In this document: positions 30,209-41,954 of the stretch, in pieces | Layout: each line of letters opens with the position of its first letter | Numbering within the stretch: the first letter of the stretch is position 1 | Assembly: GCA_964019335.1 (NCBI GenBank) | Contig: OZ025656.1 | Span: forward strand, 303,501 to 367,500 | Direction: 5' to 3' | DNA from: Diplonema japonicum | Lineage: Eukaryota; Euglenozoa; Diplonemea; Diplonemida; Diplonemidae | DNA: 64,000 bases | Notes under the pieces: model-generated | Told to the model about the DNA's origin: nothing | What the model saw: the letters and a program-made list of their open reading frames with translations, nothing else | The model's database searches: none | Made by a program: the position numbers and the translations under genes

Positions 30209-30842
30209 AAAACCTTCTGCCCTCACACCCCCCGCCGCCTTGCACTCCTTTTTGAACCTTTCCGACCCTGCCGCCTGAAGCAGGAGGAGCGCTTCCACCT
30301 ATCCATTTAAATGCCTGCTCCTCAGCAGGTTTTTTTTTTTTTGAAAGAAAAAGAGAGAAAAAAAAAAACCTTTTTCATCGATCAAGTGCCTCTTTCGCTC
30401 TTTTGGCGTACTGGTTACCAATGAGCTCCCCCCTCTAGCTAAAGCGCTTTGGTCAAAAGGTTTGATATCGTACACAATTTTTTTTTCATACCCCCTCCCT
30501 TTTTAGGGCATGCGGCTTTCGCTCTGGGAGTTTGCATGTTAATTTGAGTTTTTTTTCTTTTTAATGACCGTGGTCGGGGAAAGTACTCTCCAAGCCTGCT
30601 GGGACGCTAGTAGGAGCCGTTGAAGGGTGCCTTTTGCCTGAAGAGGTCAGCACCTGTAGGAGTCGCAAGGTTTGACCGAAACTGAGAGATACCTAGTACT
30701 GACCATCCCCCCACCCCTTTTTAGGGCATGCAGCTTTCGTCTCAGGGAGCTTGCATCTTACAAATATATATATCCCCCTCCCCCCCATGCTCCATCATCA
30801 ACGACTACCTCAGTATTTTCTATTTCTAAAAAAAAAAAAAAA
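30209..30842. other. Spacer with a duplicated hairpin motif
   Basis: Unlike other spacers, 30390-30760 is mixed sequence. It contains two copies of a 50-bp motif (listed separately) about 215 bp apart, and between them a GC-rich stretch with paired GTAGGAGCCG / GTAGGAGTCG repeats. A small RNA gene or promoter is possible; no known RNA was recognised. Confidence 0.5.
30491..30760. repeat. Two direct copies of a 50-bp hairpin-forming motif
   Basis: Copy 1 (30491-30541) and copy 2 (30706-30759) share CCCC-TTTTTAGGGCATGC-[GA]GCTTTCG...GGGAG[TC]TTGCAT. In each, ATGC-[AG]GCT can pair with AG[CT]T-T-GCAT, and the two base changes keep pairing (A-U to G-U, G-C to G-U). Confidence 0.7.
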
Positions 30843-31607
30843 ATGAGCCATTGGAGACACCAACATGCGGAGGACGGGTGGGCCATGGTGAAGGGGGATA
30901 TGTTGAAGATTGGCGGGTGCATTGCAGGGTGCTGGCTTTTCGATAAATTGGTGGCGACCCCTCTGTTCACGAAGAAGAAGGACGGGAAGATGGTGCAGGA
31001 CCAGAACGGCAGGTGGTTCTGCGTCCACGCTGCAGCCAACGCCGTCGTGTCGGCAGGGTGCATAGAAGACGTCGTGAAAACACTGATGGAACCAAGGCGG
31101 GCTGTGGACACCTCTCTCGACCGTCCTCTCCTGCCGGTGTACGCTGTGGGCGCGGTGCACTTTTACCACTGCATAGCTTTCGACAACTTAACCCCGGACG
31201 ATTGGTTCCACCACCTGGTCTTCGGTGGTAACATTGTGGGAATGGGTCTGGCCTTCAAGGCAGGACGGATCGTCAATGCACTCTCATTCACTCTATCAGG
31301 ATTCCCTGGTGGGGTGGACTATGTCCTCCTCTGTCTTGTCAAACTTGGTTACGTTACACCTTTATTCGAGAAGCGATGGAATGCGAGGATTATGACTTGG
31401 ATTAGGAACCCGCTCACAACAGTGCTGTCATACATATTGTTTACAGGGATTGCCTTCAAGGACGATATTAAGGCGTCCACGAAGATCGAGATTGCAGCTG
31501 CAGGGGTTGTCGCGCTGCTGGTGTACTTCAACGGTAACTACTACTCGCAAAAGGTGGTGGGGAACGCTTACCGAAAGGATGAGGATATTAACAAAGTGGG
31601 GTGTTAA
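30843..31607 (+). CDS. TLC-domain-like multi-pass membrane protein
   Basis: 254 residues from the ATG directly after a poly(A) run; the longer upstream frame is rejected. About five to six hydrophobic segments. RWFCVHAAANAVVS, then PVYAVGAVHFYHCIAFDNL, TPDDWFHHLVFGGNIVGMG is the H-rich core typical of TRAM/LAG1/CLN8-type (TMEM56-like) proteins, including the paired HH ahead of the helix. A C-terminal helix (IEIAAAGVVALLVYF) and a short charged tail follow. Some TLC proteins are ceramide synthases, but the HX6HDD signature of those enzymes is not present, so a lipid-sensing or transport role is more likely. Function inferred. Confidence 0.65.
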   Translation: MSHWRHQHAEDGWAMVKGDMLKIGGCIAGCWLFDKLVATPLFTKKKDGKMVQDQNGRWFCVHAAANAVVSAGCIEDVVKTLMEPRRAVDTSLDRPLLPVYAVGAVHFYHCIAFDNLTPDDWFHHLVFGGNIVGMGLAFKAGRIVNALSFTLSGFPGGVDYVLLCLVKLGYVTPLFEKRWNARIMTWIRNPLTTVLSYILFTGIAFKDDIKASTKIEIAAAGVVALLVYFNGNYYSQKVVGNAYRKDEDINKVGC

Positions 31608-32463
31608 AAAGAGTTTTAGTTGTTTTTCTAGCGATGCGTGTGCTTATTGTGTTACAACCGCGGCGTGTGAGCAAGAATGGAGCCTTTTATTTATTTATTT
31701 TTTTTTTTTTTTTTTTTTCCGTCTTTTTCTTGTCTTATAAACGAATTACTTTTTTTTGATGCGTGTGATGTTTTTTTGTTTTTTTTTTATTGTCTATTTT
31801 TGTTTCTCTTTTTTTTTCTCCCCATTGTTTTTTTTTGTTTTTTTTTGTTTTTTTTGTTTTTTTTTTTTTGCTTTTACTTCAGTTTTCTCACAAAAAGGAG
31901 GAAAGAAAAAAGAGGGAAAAGGAAAGGAAAAAAAAAAAAGGGTTTGGAGGAGGAATTTAAAACGGTGAGAATGAAGTTACAAATATTTATCTTTCAAAGA
32001 AGATTTTTTAACTATATGCGCCGAGCAATAAAAAAAAAAAGATTCTCGTGCGAACAACAGAATGCGGACAACGAAGACATAAATAGTCGTGAGTAATTCT
32101 TCTTTTATTTATTTATTTATTTCTCCGCCACCTCTCCGTTCCTGATTCTTTTCTTCTTCTTCTTCTTCTTTTTTTTCTTCTTCTTTCCCTTTCATTATTT
32201 CCCTTCTGAATGGCTTTTCTTCTTCTTCTTTTTTTTACCTCTATTTCCGTGATTCTTTCTTTTTTTTTTTGATGCAAAAAACGCGTCTTTGACTTGTCTA
32301 AACAAAAGGGGAATATTGACAAGGTGCTTACTGGCTTATATTAGCTTCTGCAGGTTTTTACCCCGGCACGTACAAACAACAGCCAGGTTCTCTTTTTTTT
32401 CCGTCCCTCTGAAGATTTTTTTTTTTTTGTAATCCAAGAGGATGCGCGTGCTATTCACATTTC

Positions 32464-32494
<31 letters not shown>

Positions 32495-32807
32495 CCCAGT
32501 GTGTTATTATTTTTTTTCTTTCAAAAAAAAAGTCGGATTTGCTATTAGTACAAGCCGGTTCTTTTTTGATCCATCCGTACTCGCAGTTTGAAAGGGGAGG
32601 GGAAAGAAGAAGGGGAAAAAAAAAAAAAAAAAGAACAGGCCATACTTTTTTTGTTTCCGCTTCCTATATATTTTTTTTTTCTTCTATTCTTCATTGAAAG
32701 GAAATAGAAAAATATTTCTTTTTTTTTTAAAAAATTCCTCAACATCCCTCCCCTCCCTAAGAAGTGCTCGATAAGACATTAAAAAAAAAAAAAGATAAAT
32801 TAAAAAA
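31608..32807. other. Homopolymer-rich spacer
   Basis: Long T-rich (31690-31880) and A-rich runs, TTC microsatellite at 32145-32235. No gene recognised. Confidence 0.6.
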
Positions 32808-34047
32808 ATGACGGGCTCTGCAACGGACTTGGGCTTGACTTTTATACAAAAGTACTACCACAGCATGTCTCTGACACCCAGCAACCTGGCGTCGATGTAC
32901 TCCACGTATGTTCCGAACTTTTTTTAATTTTTTTTATATATAAAAAAAAAAAAAAAACATCAGGACCTCCGAGATGGTGACGGAGACTGGTGACTCTGTG
33001 AAGGGTGTTGAGGACATCAAGCACGTTCTGAACAACAAGAGCCTCCAGGAGAGGAAGTTCAGGATCACCGGTCTTGCCAGCTACCCCAGCATCCACGACT
33101 CAGTCCTTGTGCTCGTGAGGGGTACCATGCTCACGAAGGAGGAGAGCCAGAACTTCGTGCAGACCTTTGTGCTCGGGAGGAGCAAGTCCGACAGCACTAC
33201 TTACTTCATCCGTAACGACATTCTTGAGTTCCGTGGTGTGGAAGAGCAGTGCGAAGCTGCTGCCCCTGCTCCCATCGAGGAGCCTGTGCCTGAGCCTGAG
33301 CCCGAGCCTGTGTACGAGCCTGAGCCAGAGCCCGAGCCGGAATACGTTGCGCCCGCCCCTGTTGTGGAGAAGGAGCCCACCCCTGAGCCCGTTGTTGAGG
33401 AGCCCAAGGAAGAGAAGCCGGCTACCCCTGTCCCCACCCCTCCCACCAAGCCTGTTGAGGCCCCCAAGCCCGTCACCCCTAAGCCCGAGCCTGTGGCTGT
33501 TTCCGGCTGGGCTGGTATCGTTGCCTCCTCTGCCACCGCAAGCTCCGGCCCCAGGAAGGTTCAGGTGTGCTCAGGTGGTGAGGTTCCCGGGATTGTGAAG
33601 GCCATGACCAAGGCCGAGAGGGACGAGAAGAAGGACAAGAAGAGGGGTGTGTCACCCAGCAAGGGCGGCAAGAGGGGCAGCTCCCCCCAGAGGTTCCCCA
33701 AGTCCTTCTCCATCTTCGTGTCTAACGTCGGGAAGGACACCACCAAGACAGAGATCGAGAAGCTCTTCGGGAAGTTCGGTAAGCTCACCGGTGCCCCCAC
33801 CGTCAACGCCGAGAGGGCCTACGCCTTCGTTGACTTCGCGGAGAAGAAGTCCATGGAGGACTCCATCGAGGCTTCCAACAACGACAAGGTCACCCTTGCC
33901 GACGGGCGGATCCTGAAGTGCCAGGAGAGGACCTCCCCGGAGAAGAGGCAGCAGTCCAAGGACGCCACCAACGCCACTAGGGGTCGCACTGGTGACAAGC
34001 CCCGCGGCATGAACGGCGCTCCTGCTTCCAGGTATTGGGGGAAGTAG
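32808..34047 (+). CDS. G3BP-like NTF2 plus RRM protein, paralog 1 (two exons)
   Basis: Exons 32808-32905 and 32964-34047 give 393 residues. The first exon supplies the start of the NTF2-like domain (LGLTFIQKYYHSM), and the second continues it: a YPSIHDSVLVLVRG strand and the QTFVL...TYFIRNDILEF end characteristic of G3BP/Rasputin. A Pro/Glu linker with PEPEPEP repeats follows, then an RRM at about residues 290-370 (FSIFVSNVGKD, RAYAFVDFAEKK) and a short Arg/Gly tail. G3BP proteins nucleate stress granules and bind mRNA. Codon use is strongly biased, suggesting abundance. Without splicing, the conserved beginning of the NTF2 fold is missing. Confidence 0.88.
32906..32963 (+). other. Intron, 58 bp
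   Basis: GTATGT to AACATCAG, phase 2. Downstream of a T run it ends in 17 A before CATCAG, so there is no pyrimidine tract at the 3' splice site. Confidence 0.85.
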
Positions 34048-34546
34048 AAGGGGAAAAGAGAAAAAAAAAAAAAATTAGGAAGTAGATGTCTAGTTGATAA
34101 TGGGCACCATTAGTATTTAAAAAAAAAAAAAAAAAAAAAAATAAATAAATAAAAAAAGAGAGAAAAAAAAAAAAAAAAGAGAGAGAAAAAACATACGCGC
34201 ACACACATGCATTCTTCTTCCCCGTTTCCCAACCTCTTTTTTTATTTTATTTTCACAAACACTTTTTTTTTTTTTCCATGAATTTTTGCGAGGAGCTACA
34301 CTTTAAGGTATTATATTGCAAAGTTAATTTTATCGTTTTTATGTGTTGTGGTGTGTGTGTTTTTTCTTCCCCCTCTCTTAGCTTCGCGAATCATTACTCC
34401 ACTTAAACGGGGGGGGGGGGGTGGAAAATAAAGAACCGGAATACTCTTTGGAAGAAAGAAAAGGTTACCAGCCAAGAAAAAAAAAAAAAACCTCTTCACA
34501 ACAAAAAGCCCATTTTCTCGGCTCCATCACCATTCAGGTTTCTTCT

Positions 34547-34586
<40 letters not shown>

Positions 34587-34710
34587 GGTGCCCCCACCGG
34601 CTTCCTTTAAATCATCGAGTTTCTTTTTTTTTTTTCCCTTTTCCGAATATTTAAAATTTGCTGTTTGCTCACTTTTTTTTTATTCATTACTTTTCGTAGA
34701 CGAATAGAAG

Positions 34711-34741
<31 letters not shown>

Positions 34742-35290
34742 CGAAAGGGAAAATTGTGGTAAGGGTTTGACATCCTTTTCTCTTTTCTTGAATAACACAG
34801 GATGTTGGGGGAAAAAAGGAAATCAATAAAGAACAGGTAGCATACCAAAGAAACTACAATTTTTCAACCTTTCAATTCCACTTAGATTAAAAAAAACAAA
34901 AATAATACCCCCCCACATTTTTTCACTCTTCCCTCCCTCTGATCAAGTGACGCGCGCAAATTAAACAAAAAGAGAAAAAAAATAATAATAAAAAAAGAAG
35001 AATGGGGAATGGGAGAGATTTTGAGGCCCGGACTTTAAAGGAAAAAGAAAATGGGGAAGTACATTTACTAATAGCATCAAAATCCCCTCGGGGTGAAAAG
35101 CCCCCCCCCCCCCCCCCCCTCCTTTTACTTGTTTTATTTTTTATTCCCATCCCGTTCCCATGCACCCCCCATTTTTTTTCTCTAACCTCAGCCCCCCTTC
35201 CTCAGTGCTATCATTTTTACCACCCCGCTTTTCCCCCTCCTGAAAGGAACTTTAAGCTTTTTTTCAACATGTTTGGTAGACTTCGGAGGC

Positions 35291-35325
<35 letters not shown>

Positions 35326-35781
35326 AAAAGGAACGTTGGAGGAAAGGAGAAAAATCAGTGTCCTTTTTTTTTTTTTTTCGTTTCTCTCTTTTTATTTATT
35401 TATTTACTACTTCCTTTTTCTTTTTCAGCATATTCCATAACCACTCGTTGTTGAAGACAGGAGGGGGGGAAAAACCTTGTTTTTTTTATCCCTCTGCTGA
35501 GTATAATTTGTTCTTTTCCTTTTATTTATTTTTTTACCCCCCCCAACAAAAAACCTTCCCTTTTTTATTATTATTACCCTCGAAAAAAAAATATCCCCAA
35601 CCAGAAATAAAAAGCTCCTCGCCCCCCCCCCCCCCCCCCCTACCACCCCCCCTTTTTTTACTTTTCCTCCTTCCCTCTCCTTTTTTTTTCTTTTCATCAA
35701 AAAAGGAATTCTTTTTTTTTTTTCTCTATTTTTTTTTGTGCATTTATTTATTCCCTCCAAAAAAAAAGGGAATAAAAGAAA
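34048..35781. other. Homopolymer-rich spacer of 1.7 kb
   Basis: Poly(T) of about 38 at 34547-34584, poly(A) and poly(C) runs. The apparent ORFs are Phe/Lys/Pro artefacts. A short mixed stretch at 35000-35100 shows no recognisable gene. Confidence 0.6.
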
Positions 35782-36650
35782 ATGTCTAAGTACGACACTG
35801 ATGTCACAAGGTGGAGCCCTGAAGGGAGGCTTCACCAAATGGAGTACGCAATGAAGGCGGTGGAGAAGGGAAATGCAGCGGTCGGTGTAAGGAGCAAGAC
35901 ACATTCTGTCATAACGGCGTTGAAGAGAACCCCACAGGCAGAACTGGCGTCGTATCAGGAGAAGGTTTTTGGCCTCGACCCTAAGATGGGAATGGCGATC
36001 GCTGGCCTTACTTCCGACGCACGCGAGCTGGCGAATTACATGAGAAACGAATGTATGAACCACCGGTATGTTTTTTTTTTTTTTTTTAAAACTTTCCCCT
36101 TCCAGTTACGTCTTTGACGATGTGCTCCCTGTAGGCCGTCTTGTTGACCAGGTGGGCAGCAAGCATCAGGCAAACACCATGAGGCCTGGCCGCCGCCCTT
36201 ACGGGGTAGGGTGCATCATCATAGGGTACGACGACGCTGCCCGTTTGTACCGCACGTGTCCCTCTGGCAACTACTACAACTACAAGGGGATTGCGATTGG
36301 CCATAGGTCGCAGTCGGCACGAACATACCTCGAGAGGCATTATGAAAAATTTGACGATAGTATGCAGAGAGGAGGGGGGAAATTAAAAAAATAAAAAAGT
36401 GCCCATCGATGATCTTGTAAATGTTGCCCTCCAAGCCCTCGCCACCACCTGTGCTGACGGTGTGGAACTCAAACCTGAAAACACCACCATCGCCATCGTT
36501 GGTGAAGACAGGGACTTCACCGCCTTCAATGGTATGCCGCTGGAGAAACAAAAAAAAAAAAAAAAAAAAACTCCAGATGAAGAAGCGAAAAAATGGCTCG
36601 ACACTTTCAGGGCGGAGCCAAAGTCAGATGAAATGGAAGTGGATTCGTAA
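35782..36650 (+). CDS. PSMA1: 20S proteasome subunit alpha type-1 (alpha6), four exons
   Basis: Exons 35782-36065, 36106-36359, 36400-36531 and 36577-36650 join to 247 residues. The alpha-subunit N-terminal signature is intact (YDTDVTRWSPEGRLHQMEYA), as are KAVEKGNAAVGVRSKTH, GLTSDARELANYMR, GRRPYGVG and the alpha-1 hallmark RSQSARTYLERH. The chain ends in the acidic tail EMEVDS. Alpha subunits are structural and gate the proteolytic chamber. All three introns begin GTATG and are 40-45 bp. The third is a multiple of three without stops, so its retention would insert a Lys-rich stretch; the family comparison favours removal. Confidence 0.92.
36066..36105 (+). other. Proteasome intron 1, 40 bp
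   Basis: GTATGT, T run, CCCCTTCCAG; phase 2. Splicing turns CG/T into Arg and restores RYVFDD. Confidence 0.9.
36360..36399 (+). other. Proteasome intron 2, 40 bp
   Basis: GTATGCAG to ATAAAAAAG, phase 1. Almost entirely purine; it ends in an A run and AAG with no pyrimidine tract. Confidence 0.85.
36532..36576 (+). other. Proteasome intron 3, 45 bp
   Basis: GTATGC to CTCCAG, phase 1, with 21 A just upstream. Length divisible by three and no stop. Confidence 0.75.
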
Positions 36651-37161
36651 ATATAAAAAAAAGAGGGGGGGGGAGGTGTGCTTTAGATATTCTACACAGT
36701 TTTTTTTTCTTTCTCCATTTAAAACCGGGACCAGGGAGGGGGGGGGGGGGACGAAGAAAAAAAAAGAGGCTTTTAATAACCTAGAGAGTGGTGATGAGGG
36801 AGAAGGGGTGGTGGTATCGGTCGTAAGAGACAAGGAATTTGCTTCCATTTGGTTTTTTTTTTCCCACCCCTTAACTTTATGAAGTGTTTTATTCTCTTTT
36901 TTTTTTCCTAACAGTTTTCTTTTTTTTTTTCCTCATCCCATCCTTCTCTCTCTCTCTCTCTCTCTCCCCCCCCCCCCCATTTTGTTGAGTGTGGTAGAGT
37001 TAAATTTCTTATAACAAAGGAAAAAAAAGAAATATCCACCCCCCTCCCCTTATTTTTTTTTCTCTAGCTACTCCGTATTTCCATATTCGTTCCTCAGATG
37101 CGTGGAAAAAAAAAAATCTAAAATAGTTTTTGATATTTACACAAAAAAAAGAGGGGTAACA
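36651..37161. other. Homopolymer-rich spacer
   Basis: T/C-rich with a (CT)n run and poly(C) at 36940-36978. No gene recognised. Confidence 0.6.
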
Positions 37162-37413
37162 ATGGGCAAAATCGCATCCGAAAAAAAACCAGTAAACTTC
37201 GCCGGGAGCCCGGATGTTTACAGCTCGAATGGATACTACACCTTCAACGGGAAGAGTTCGTGTGGCGTAGATAAAACCACTTTGCAGCAAGTCTGCAAAT
37301 ATACACTGCACCCGACGGCCCCTGGAGTCGACATGGCAGAGAACACCGGTTTGGCCAAAGGCGATAAAATGCCAGATTATAACAAGTGCGCTTATTCTTA
37401 TAAAAAAAAATAA
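37162..37413 (+). CDS. Small unknown protein
   Basis: 83 residues, not recognised. It begins MGKIASEKKPVNFAGSPDV, has evenly spread Tyr/Asn, three Cys, and ends in a Lys run encoded by a poly(A) tract, so the exact C-terminus depends on homopolymer length. No signal peptide or membrane segment. The ATG follows an A-rich leader and GGGGTAACA. Non-homopolymer codon use supports a real gene. It sits 40 bp before the helicase-like gene. Confidence 0.55.
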   Translation: MGKIASEKKPVNFAGSPDVYSSNGYYTFNGKSSCGVDKTTLQQVCKYTLHPTAPGVDMAENTGLAKGDKMPDYNKCAYSYKKK

Positions 37414-37455
37414 AAAATAAATTTTTATCAAAAAAAAAAAAGGGTGGGGGGAACC

Positions 37456-40400
37456 ATGCGCATAGTCCTCTCATCTAGGTTTGAACCACGAGACTACCAG
37501 CAAAAATGTGTTCAAAAAGCAACACAAGGCAACACAACGGTAGTCATCCCAACAGGAGGTGGGAAGGTAGTGGTGGCATGCTTGACTGCTGAGCATATCA
37601 GAATGACATCAGAAAAATGTGTTTTGTGGATTGTAGGCCAACGGGATACTGGCGTGCAGTGCGATGCTGCCTACTGCTCCGCGTTTGGCTTAAAAAGAGG
37701 TAAGCGAACGGTAGTTATATCCGACATGGCTGCCTCTAGACGAGAGAAAATGTGGGAAAAGGCCAAAGGTCGCAAGGTAGCCATTGTAACCTATGATATT
37801 GTGTTGAATGACGTAGAAAGGTTCCCCGAGCTAGGGGGGATCATCATTGATTCATCCGCGTCTTTGTACCTTCGAAGATCTTCTGATACCTGCAGCAAGC
37901 TTTCCATTGTGATCGACAACCTTGTGAGTAAGTACCCTACAGTGCCCATTGTGTGTATGACTTCCCCGAACCATGCTGTTCCTCGGATAGCTTCGCTTAT
38001 ATCATCGATGCCTTGGACGCCCCTCCCGCCCCCTGCATGGGCTGCCATTGTGCCTTCAGCGGATGTTGTCGTCGTCCCTCGTTGCGATTTTCTCCTAGAC
38101 CTCATCCACAACATTGAGATTCCCGTCGCTGCCGTTCTTCAAGATGTTCAGAAGGAAGGCTACATGGAGGGCGTGACGGTGTCTGATCTGTACTTCAACC
38201 TCGCTAAGCTCTTTGAAGAACAAAACCGTGCGAGTAACGAACCCGGTCGGAAGGCCACGAAGCTCAAGGAAGCTATCGTTACCTTGCTCCACGGCAGGCA
38301 GCTTCTCGCGTCGCTCCACTTCTCCTCTTTCGGGACCTTTCTCGCAAAGGAAAACTCTTTAAGAAAAGGCTTCTACGCCGACCAGATGCGGTCGTACAAG
38401 CGACAGGCAAAGCATCCCATCCTTACCTCCGACTGGCTGACGCGTGCCAAGCAAGAGATCCGGACCTCAGGCGAGGAACATCCCAAGATGAAGGCACTGG
38501 TCAACACGATTCGTGAATGGCATGCAAGCGGCGAAGTGCGTAGTATCATCATCTGCTCCATCGAGGACACTGTGAAGCCCGTCCACGACCACCTCAAGAG
38601 CATCCTGACCACCGTGCGGCTTAGCTCCGTCACGAAAGATACTGGCAAGAAGGCTGCAGGGGAGGCAGTGGATGCGTTGCGCAAGGGCTTTTCCATCCAC
38701 TCCCTGATCCTCCCTATATCCAAGCTGTGCGAATTTGTAACGCAGCTCGGTGCAGCCCCCCTCGCCACGCCCCTCCTCACTGTCGTGTACGACCTCTCGC
38801 AGCTCAATGACATCCAAAAGAAGGCCATCACAAGGATCGGCTATCTGACCCCCTCCGTCACCATGACGTGGTTATGTGTCGAGACGGAATGGCGGCACCT
38901 GCAGCTCACCAACCAGCTTGAGGCCGACTGTCTCAAGGACACACCCTTTGTAGATGTCTCCCTTGATGACGCTGACTTCACAGTCGTGTCGGCCGAGCCT
39001 TCTTCGAATCACAACGATACGCCGCAACGTCCGACTTCCACCTCCACTGCTGTTGAAAAGACGGCGCCCGTGGGCGATCTAACCTCCAAGGCGCTGGGCA
39101 TCTGCTTTACCGAAAACTGGCCGACGTCTCTCACCTCATACCTGGGAGGGCTGCCAGCAGATCACGGCGGGGATGACATTGTGTCGCAGGTGATACGTGG
39201 CAACGGTGAGTCTGAAAAGATTGCGGAGGAGGTGTGCGGTTCGCCTAGCCCGACGCTGTACAGCCGGCTGAGGAAGCTTGCGATGGAGAAAAAGCAGCAA
39301 GCAGAGCAGCCTGTTCCTCCCCAGACCCTCAATGCTGCATCGGCGTCACCATCAGTGTCCATGCCAACCTCGATGCCAACACCGGTATCGATACCCACTC
39401 CTATGTCAGTCCCCACTCCTGTGTCGGGAGCACCCTCACCTGTCGCACCGTCGACTACACTGTATGATTTGCTGCATGGGCAGCTGCAGGAACCATCCAC
39501 ACCACCTACCGAATGCAACCACATGAAGATCGGCTCAACGTATTACATGTCAGGCGTTCCCTTGTCACCAATACGCAAGCCGAAGAACTGCGTCCCCGCC
39601 ACACCGCAGAACTGGCTCGACATTGACGTGAATTGCATCCATCCGAACAACCCAACTGCTGTGCACTTGGAGTCTGAGGCTGCTGCACAACGCAAGGAAC
39701 CAGAAAACGAAAAATGGTTCTGTTCATTCTGCTGTAATGGAAACCATCATACTTCCATATCGTGCACCACATGTGGCGAGATGCGGAAGGAGGGTGACGG
39801 GAAGGCATCCCAGGGGTCACAGGGCGTACATAGTGTACAGAAATTGGAGACCAAGCTTGTGCACGTGGAAGAAGAGCCTAATGTGCTGCAGCCGCCGCCA
39901 TTTCTCCCAGAACCTATTCAGGTTCCCATAGCGCCTCCAAGCTTTGCTCAGGCGCCAAAGGTGAAACAGCTCAGGCCCTTTGTTTCGGCCATGCCCGTAC
40001 AAGGAACAGCCCCTCAGGTGTCCACACCATCTTTATCGACACCGCAGTCTGTGGAGACACCTGTTGCTTCTCTGACCACTGATCCTACACCAGTACCCAC
40101 TCCTGAGAGTGCCCCCCCTGCACTACCTGCAAGGATACCAATACCATCGCCCCCTTCTCCGAAGCCAACAGCTCCATCAGCTCCCTCACCCTCTGCACCA
40201 GTCACCCCGTTCCCTGTTTCTCGTTTCGCTATAGCAATACCCACACCCCCTTGGTCCGAAGCTGCATCCATGCTACCACCCGAGACAACGCCCCTGTCCG
40301 CACCACCTCAGCCCGTTGCCCCTGCCGAGCCTGGGTTAGCTATTAATCTGTCGCTCATCGGAAGAATGTCACAGGGCTCAGACCTCAGCTTTGGAAGTGA

Positions 40401-41835
40401 TTCGGAAAAAGAGGATTGTCCAGCTGTCAGTGCCACTCCGGGGCTGCCGAGCAAGGAAGTCATGTCACTGTGCGTGCAAGACACCCCTCAGCAGGGACCA
40501 GGCATTACACCGATGCAGTTCTCTAGCAAGCAAGCCGACGGGTCGTGCAACATCCTGGACCTCATGAACGACAGTGACGAAGGTGGGAACGAAGAAATAC
40601 CCGATGAGGTTGAAAGCCCTGTGTACAGCGACGGGTCGAGCGACACAGCTATTGTCCCCAGCGCGTGCGTTAGGTTTGTTGGGCAGGATGTAGTGCCCTT
40701 TAGGGACGTGACCCCAGACCCGTCCTCGCAGGGCAGTGCGGGCTGTGATCCTACCACTGAATCGAATGCAGAAATGATTCCTCTCTCACAAGCAAGGAAA
40801 GTAGTAACAATACCACCTGCTGACGTACCGAAGGAAATTGCTTGCACCCCGCCTTCACAGTGCGGTGGGAATGGGAACTCGGAAAGCAACAAGAAGTCTA
40901 GAAAGCGGAAGTTCAAGTTCAACGTGGTGACGACACCCTCAACTGCAACGGGGACAAGGACAGTGACACCCTCGACACGATCGTCCATGAACACGACAGT
41001 GACGCCTGCGCAAAAGAAGAAGAATAAAAGTCTGCGGAAGAAGAGACGGAAGCTGGCGGCAAGGAAATTTCTAGACGTGACTGTAGATGCAGGGGGCGAC
41101 CTGTCCTCCGAGACAGGCACAATGTCTACAGAAGACGATAACGCCAGCTTTATTGTGTCACAGGGCTCAGAGGTATGTGCTGTGCACAACAACAATCATT
41201 ACTCAGTCTGCTTCCGCTGACGACCATTACAGACGGAGGTTGCTGAACACCTACTCACAGCTGCCCTCCGACGGTGAGGGAAACTGTGATGTCCCCGTCT
41301 TGACTGGAAGGTATGATGGCCAACACCCTGCCAACCCACTGGCGACAGGTCCCCCAAGAAGGTCAAGTTGCGACGTCGAAAGAAATTGATGGAGGATTGC
41401 CTCGAGAAGTATAAAGATATTGACGATGAAGATGAGAGTGAGATAGGGCTGAGTGATCTCGGGGAAGATGAGGAAGAAGAAGAAGGAGAAGAAGGAGAAG
41501 AGTCCGAGTACATGGTACAGCTGCAGGGGAAAGATGTGTGTTTCAAGTGTAAGATGCCGGGGCATTGGTGTGCAGAGTGCCCGAACACCCCTAGCAGTAC
41601 CAATAAGGTGCAGCGGTCGTTGCCTACCGACAGCAGCTTCGTTCGGAATACTTTCCAGTTGCACGACCCTTCTAACGCTGACCGCAACAAGCCAAAGCCC
41701 TTCATCGCTGCCTCGAATCCTATCAATTCCAAGCCGCAGCCCTTCGTTCCTAAATCCATGCCTGCTCCTTTCATCCCGCCACCTTTCAACCCCCACCAAC
41801 ACGCCAACAGAGCTGTTCCTTTTATTCCTAGATGA
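37456..41835 (+). CDS. FANCM/Hef-like helicase with lost catalytic motifs, plus RanBP2 and CCHC zinc fingers
   Basis: Exons 37456-41172, 41261-41310 and 41349-41835 give 1417 residues. The N-terminal 480 residues follow the FANCM/Mph1/Hef order: RDYQ (Q motif region), VVIPTGGGKVVVA (Walker A, K37 kept but the following Thr is Val), VAIVTYDIV, then IIIDSSAS where DEAH should be (D132 kept, E-A-H lost), HPKMKALVNTI (residue 342, a FANCM-family landmark), and an eroded motif VI (QKKAITRIGYL). ATP hydrolysis looks impossible. A RanBP2-type zinc finger (WFCSFC...CTTC, 754-778), a long Pro/Ser/Thr linker, a FLDVTVDAGGDLS patch like the FANCM linker, an acidic run and a CCHC knuckle (CFKCKMPGHWCAEC) follow. 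Probably a DNA-repair scaffold rather than a translocase. Confidence 0.75.
41173..41260 (+). other. Intron 1 of the FANCM-like gene, 88 bp
   Basis: GTATGT to CTACTCACAG, phase 0. This acceptor is the one that keeps the next exon in frame with the zinc-knuckle exon; an earlier AG at 41232 leads to a stop. Confidence 0.65.
41311..41348 (+). other. Intron 2 of the FANCM-like gene, 38 bp
   Basis: GTATGA to GGCGACAG, phase 2. C/A-rich, no T or A homopolymer. Confidence 0.75.
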
Positions 41836-41954
41836 TTTTCACTTATTCTGTAGGGCACAACAGGCCTGCCATGTTTAGTTTCTTGTTATTATTCTTTACA
41901 CACTTCTTGCTTGATTGCTTACACAACAAACAGCTTGCTTGACAATCTACCAAA

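Noticed and set aside
30400-30480. Possible tRNA upstream of the TLC-like gene
   Set aside because: GGTTTGATATC is a weak B box and no cloverleaf could be drawn.
34547-35330. Phe-, Lys- and Pro-rich ORFs in the spacers
   Set aside because: They are translations of poly(T), poly(A) and poly(C) and occur in all frames.
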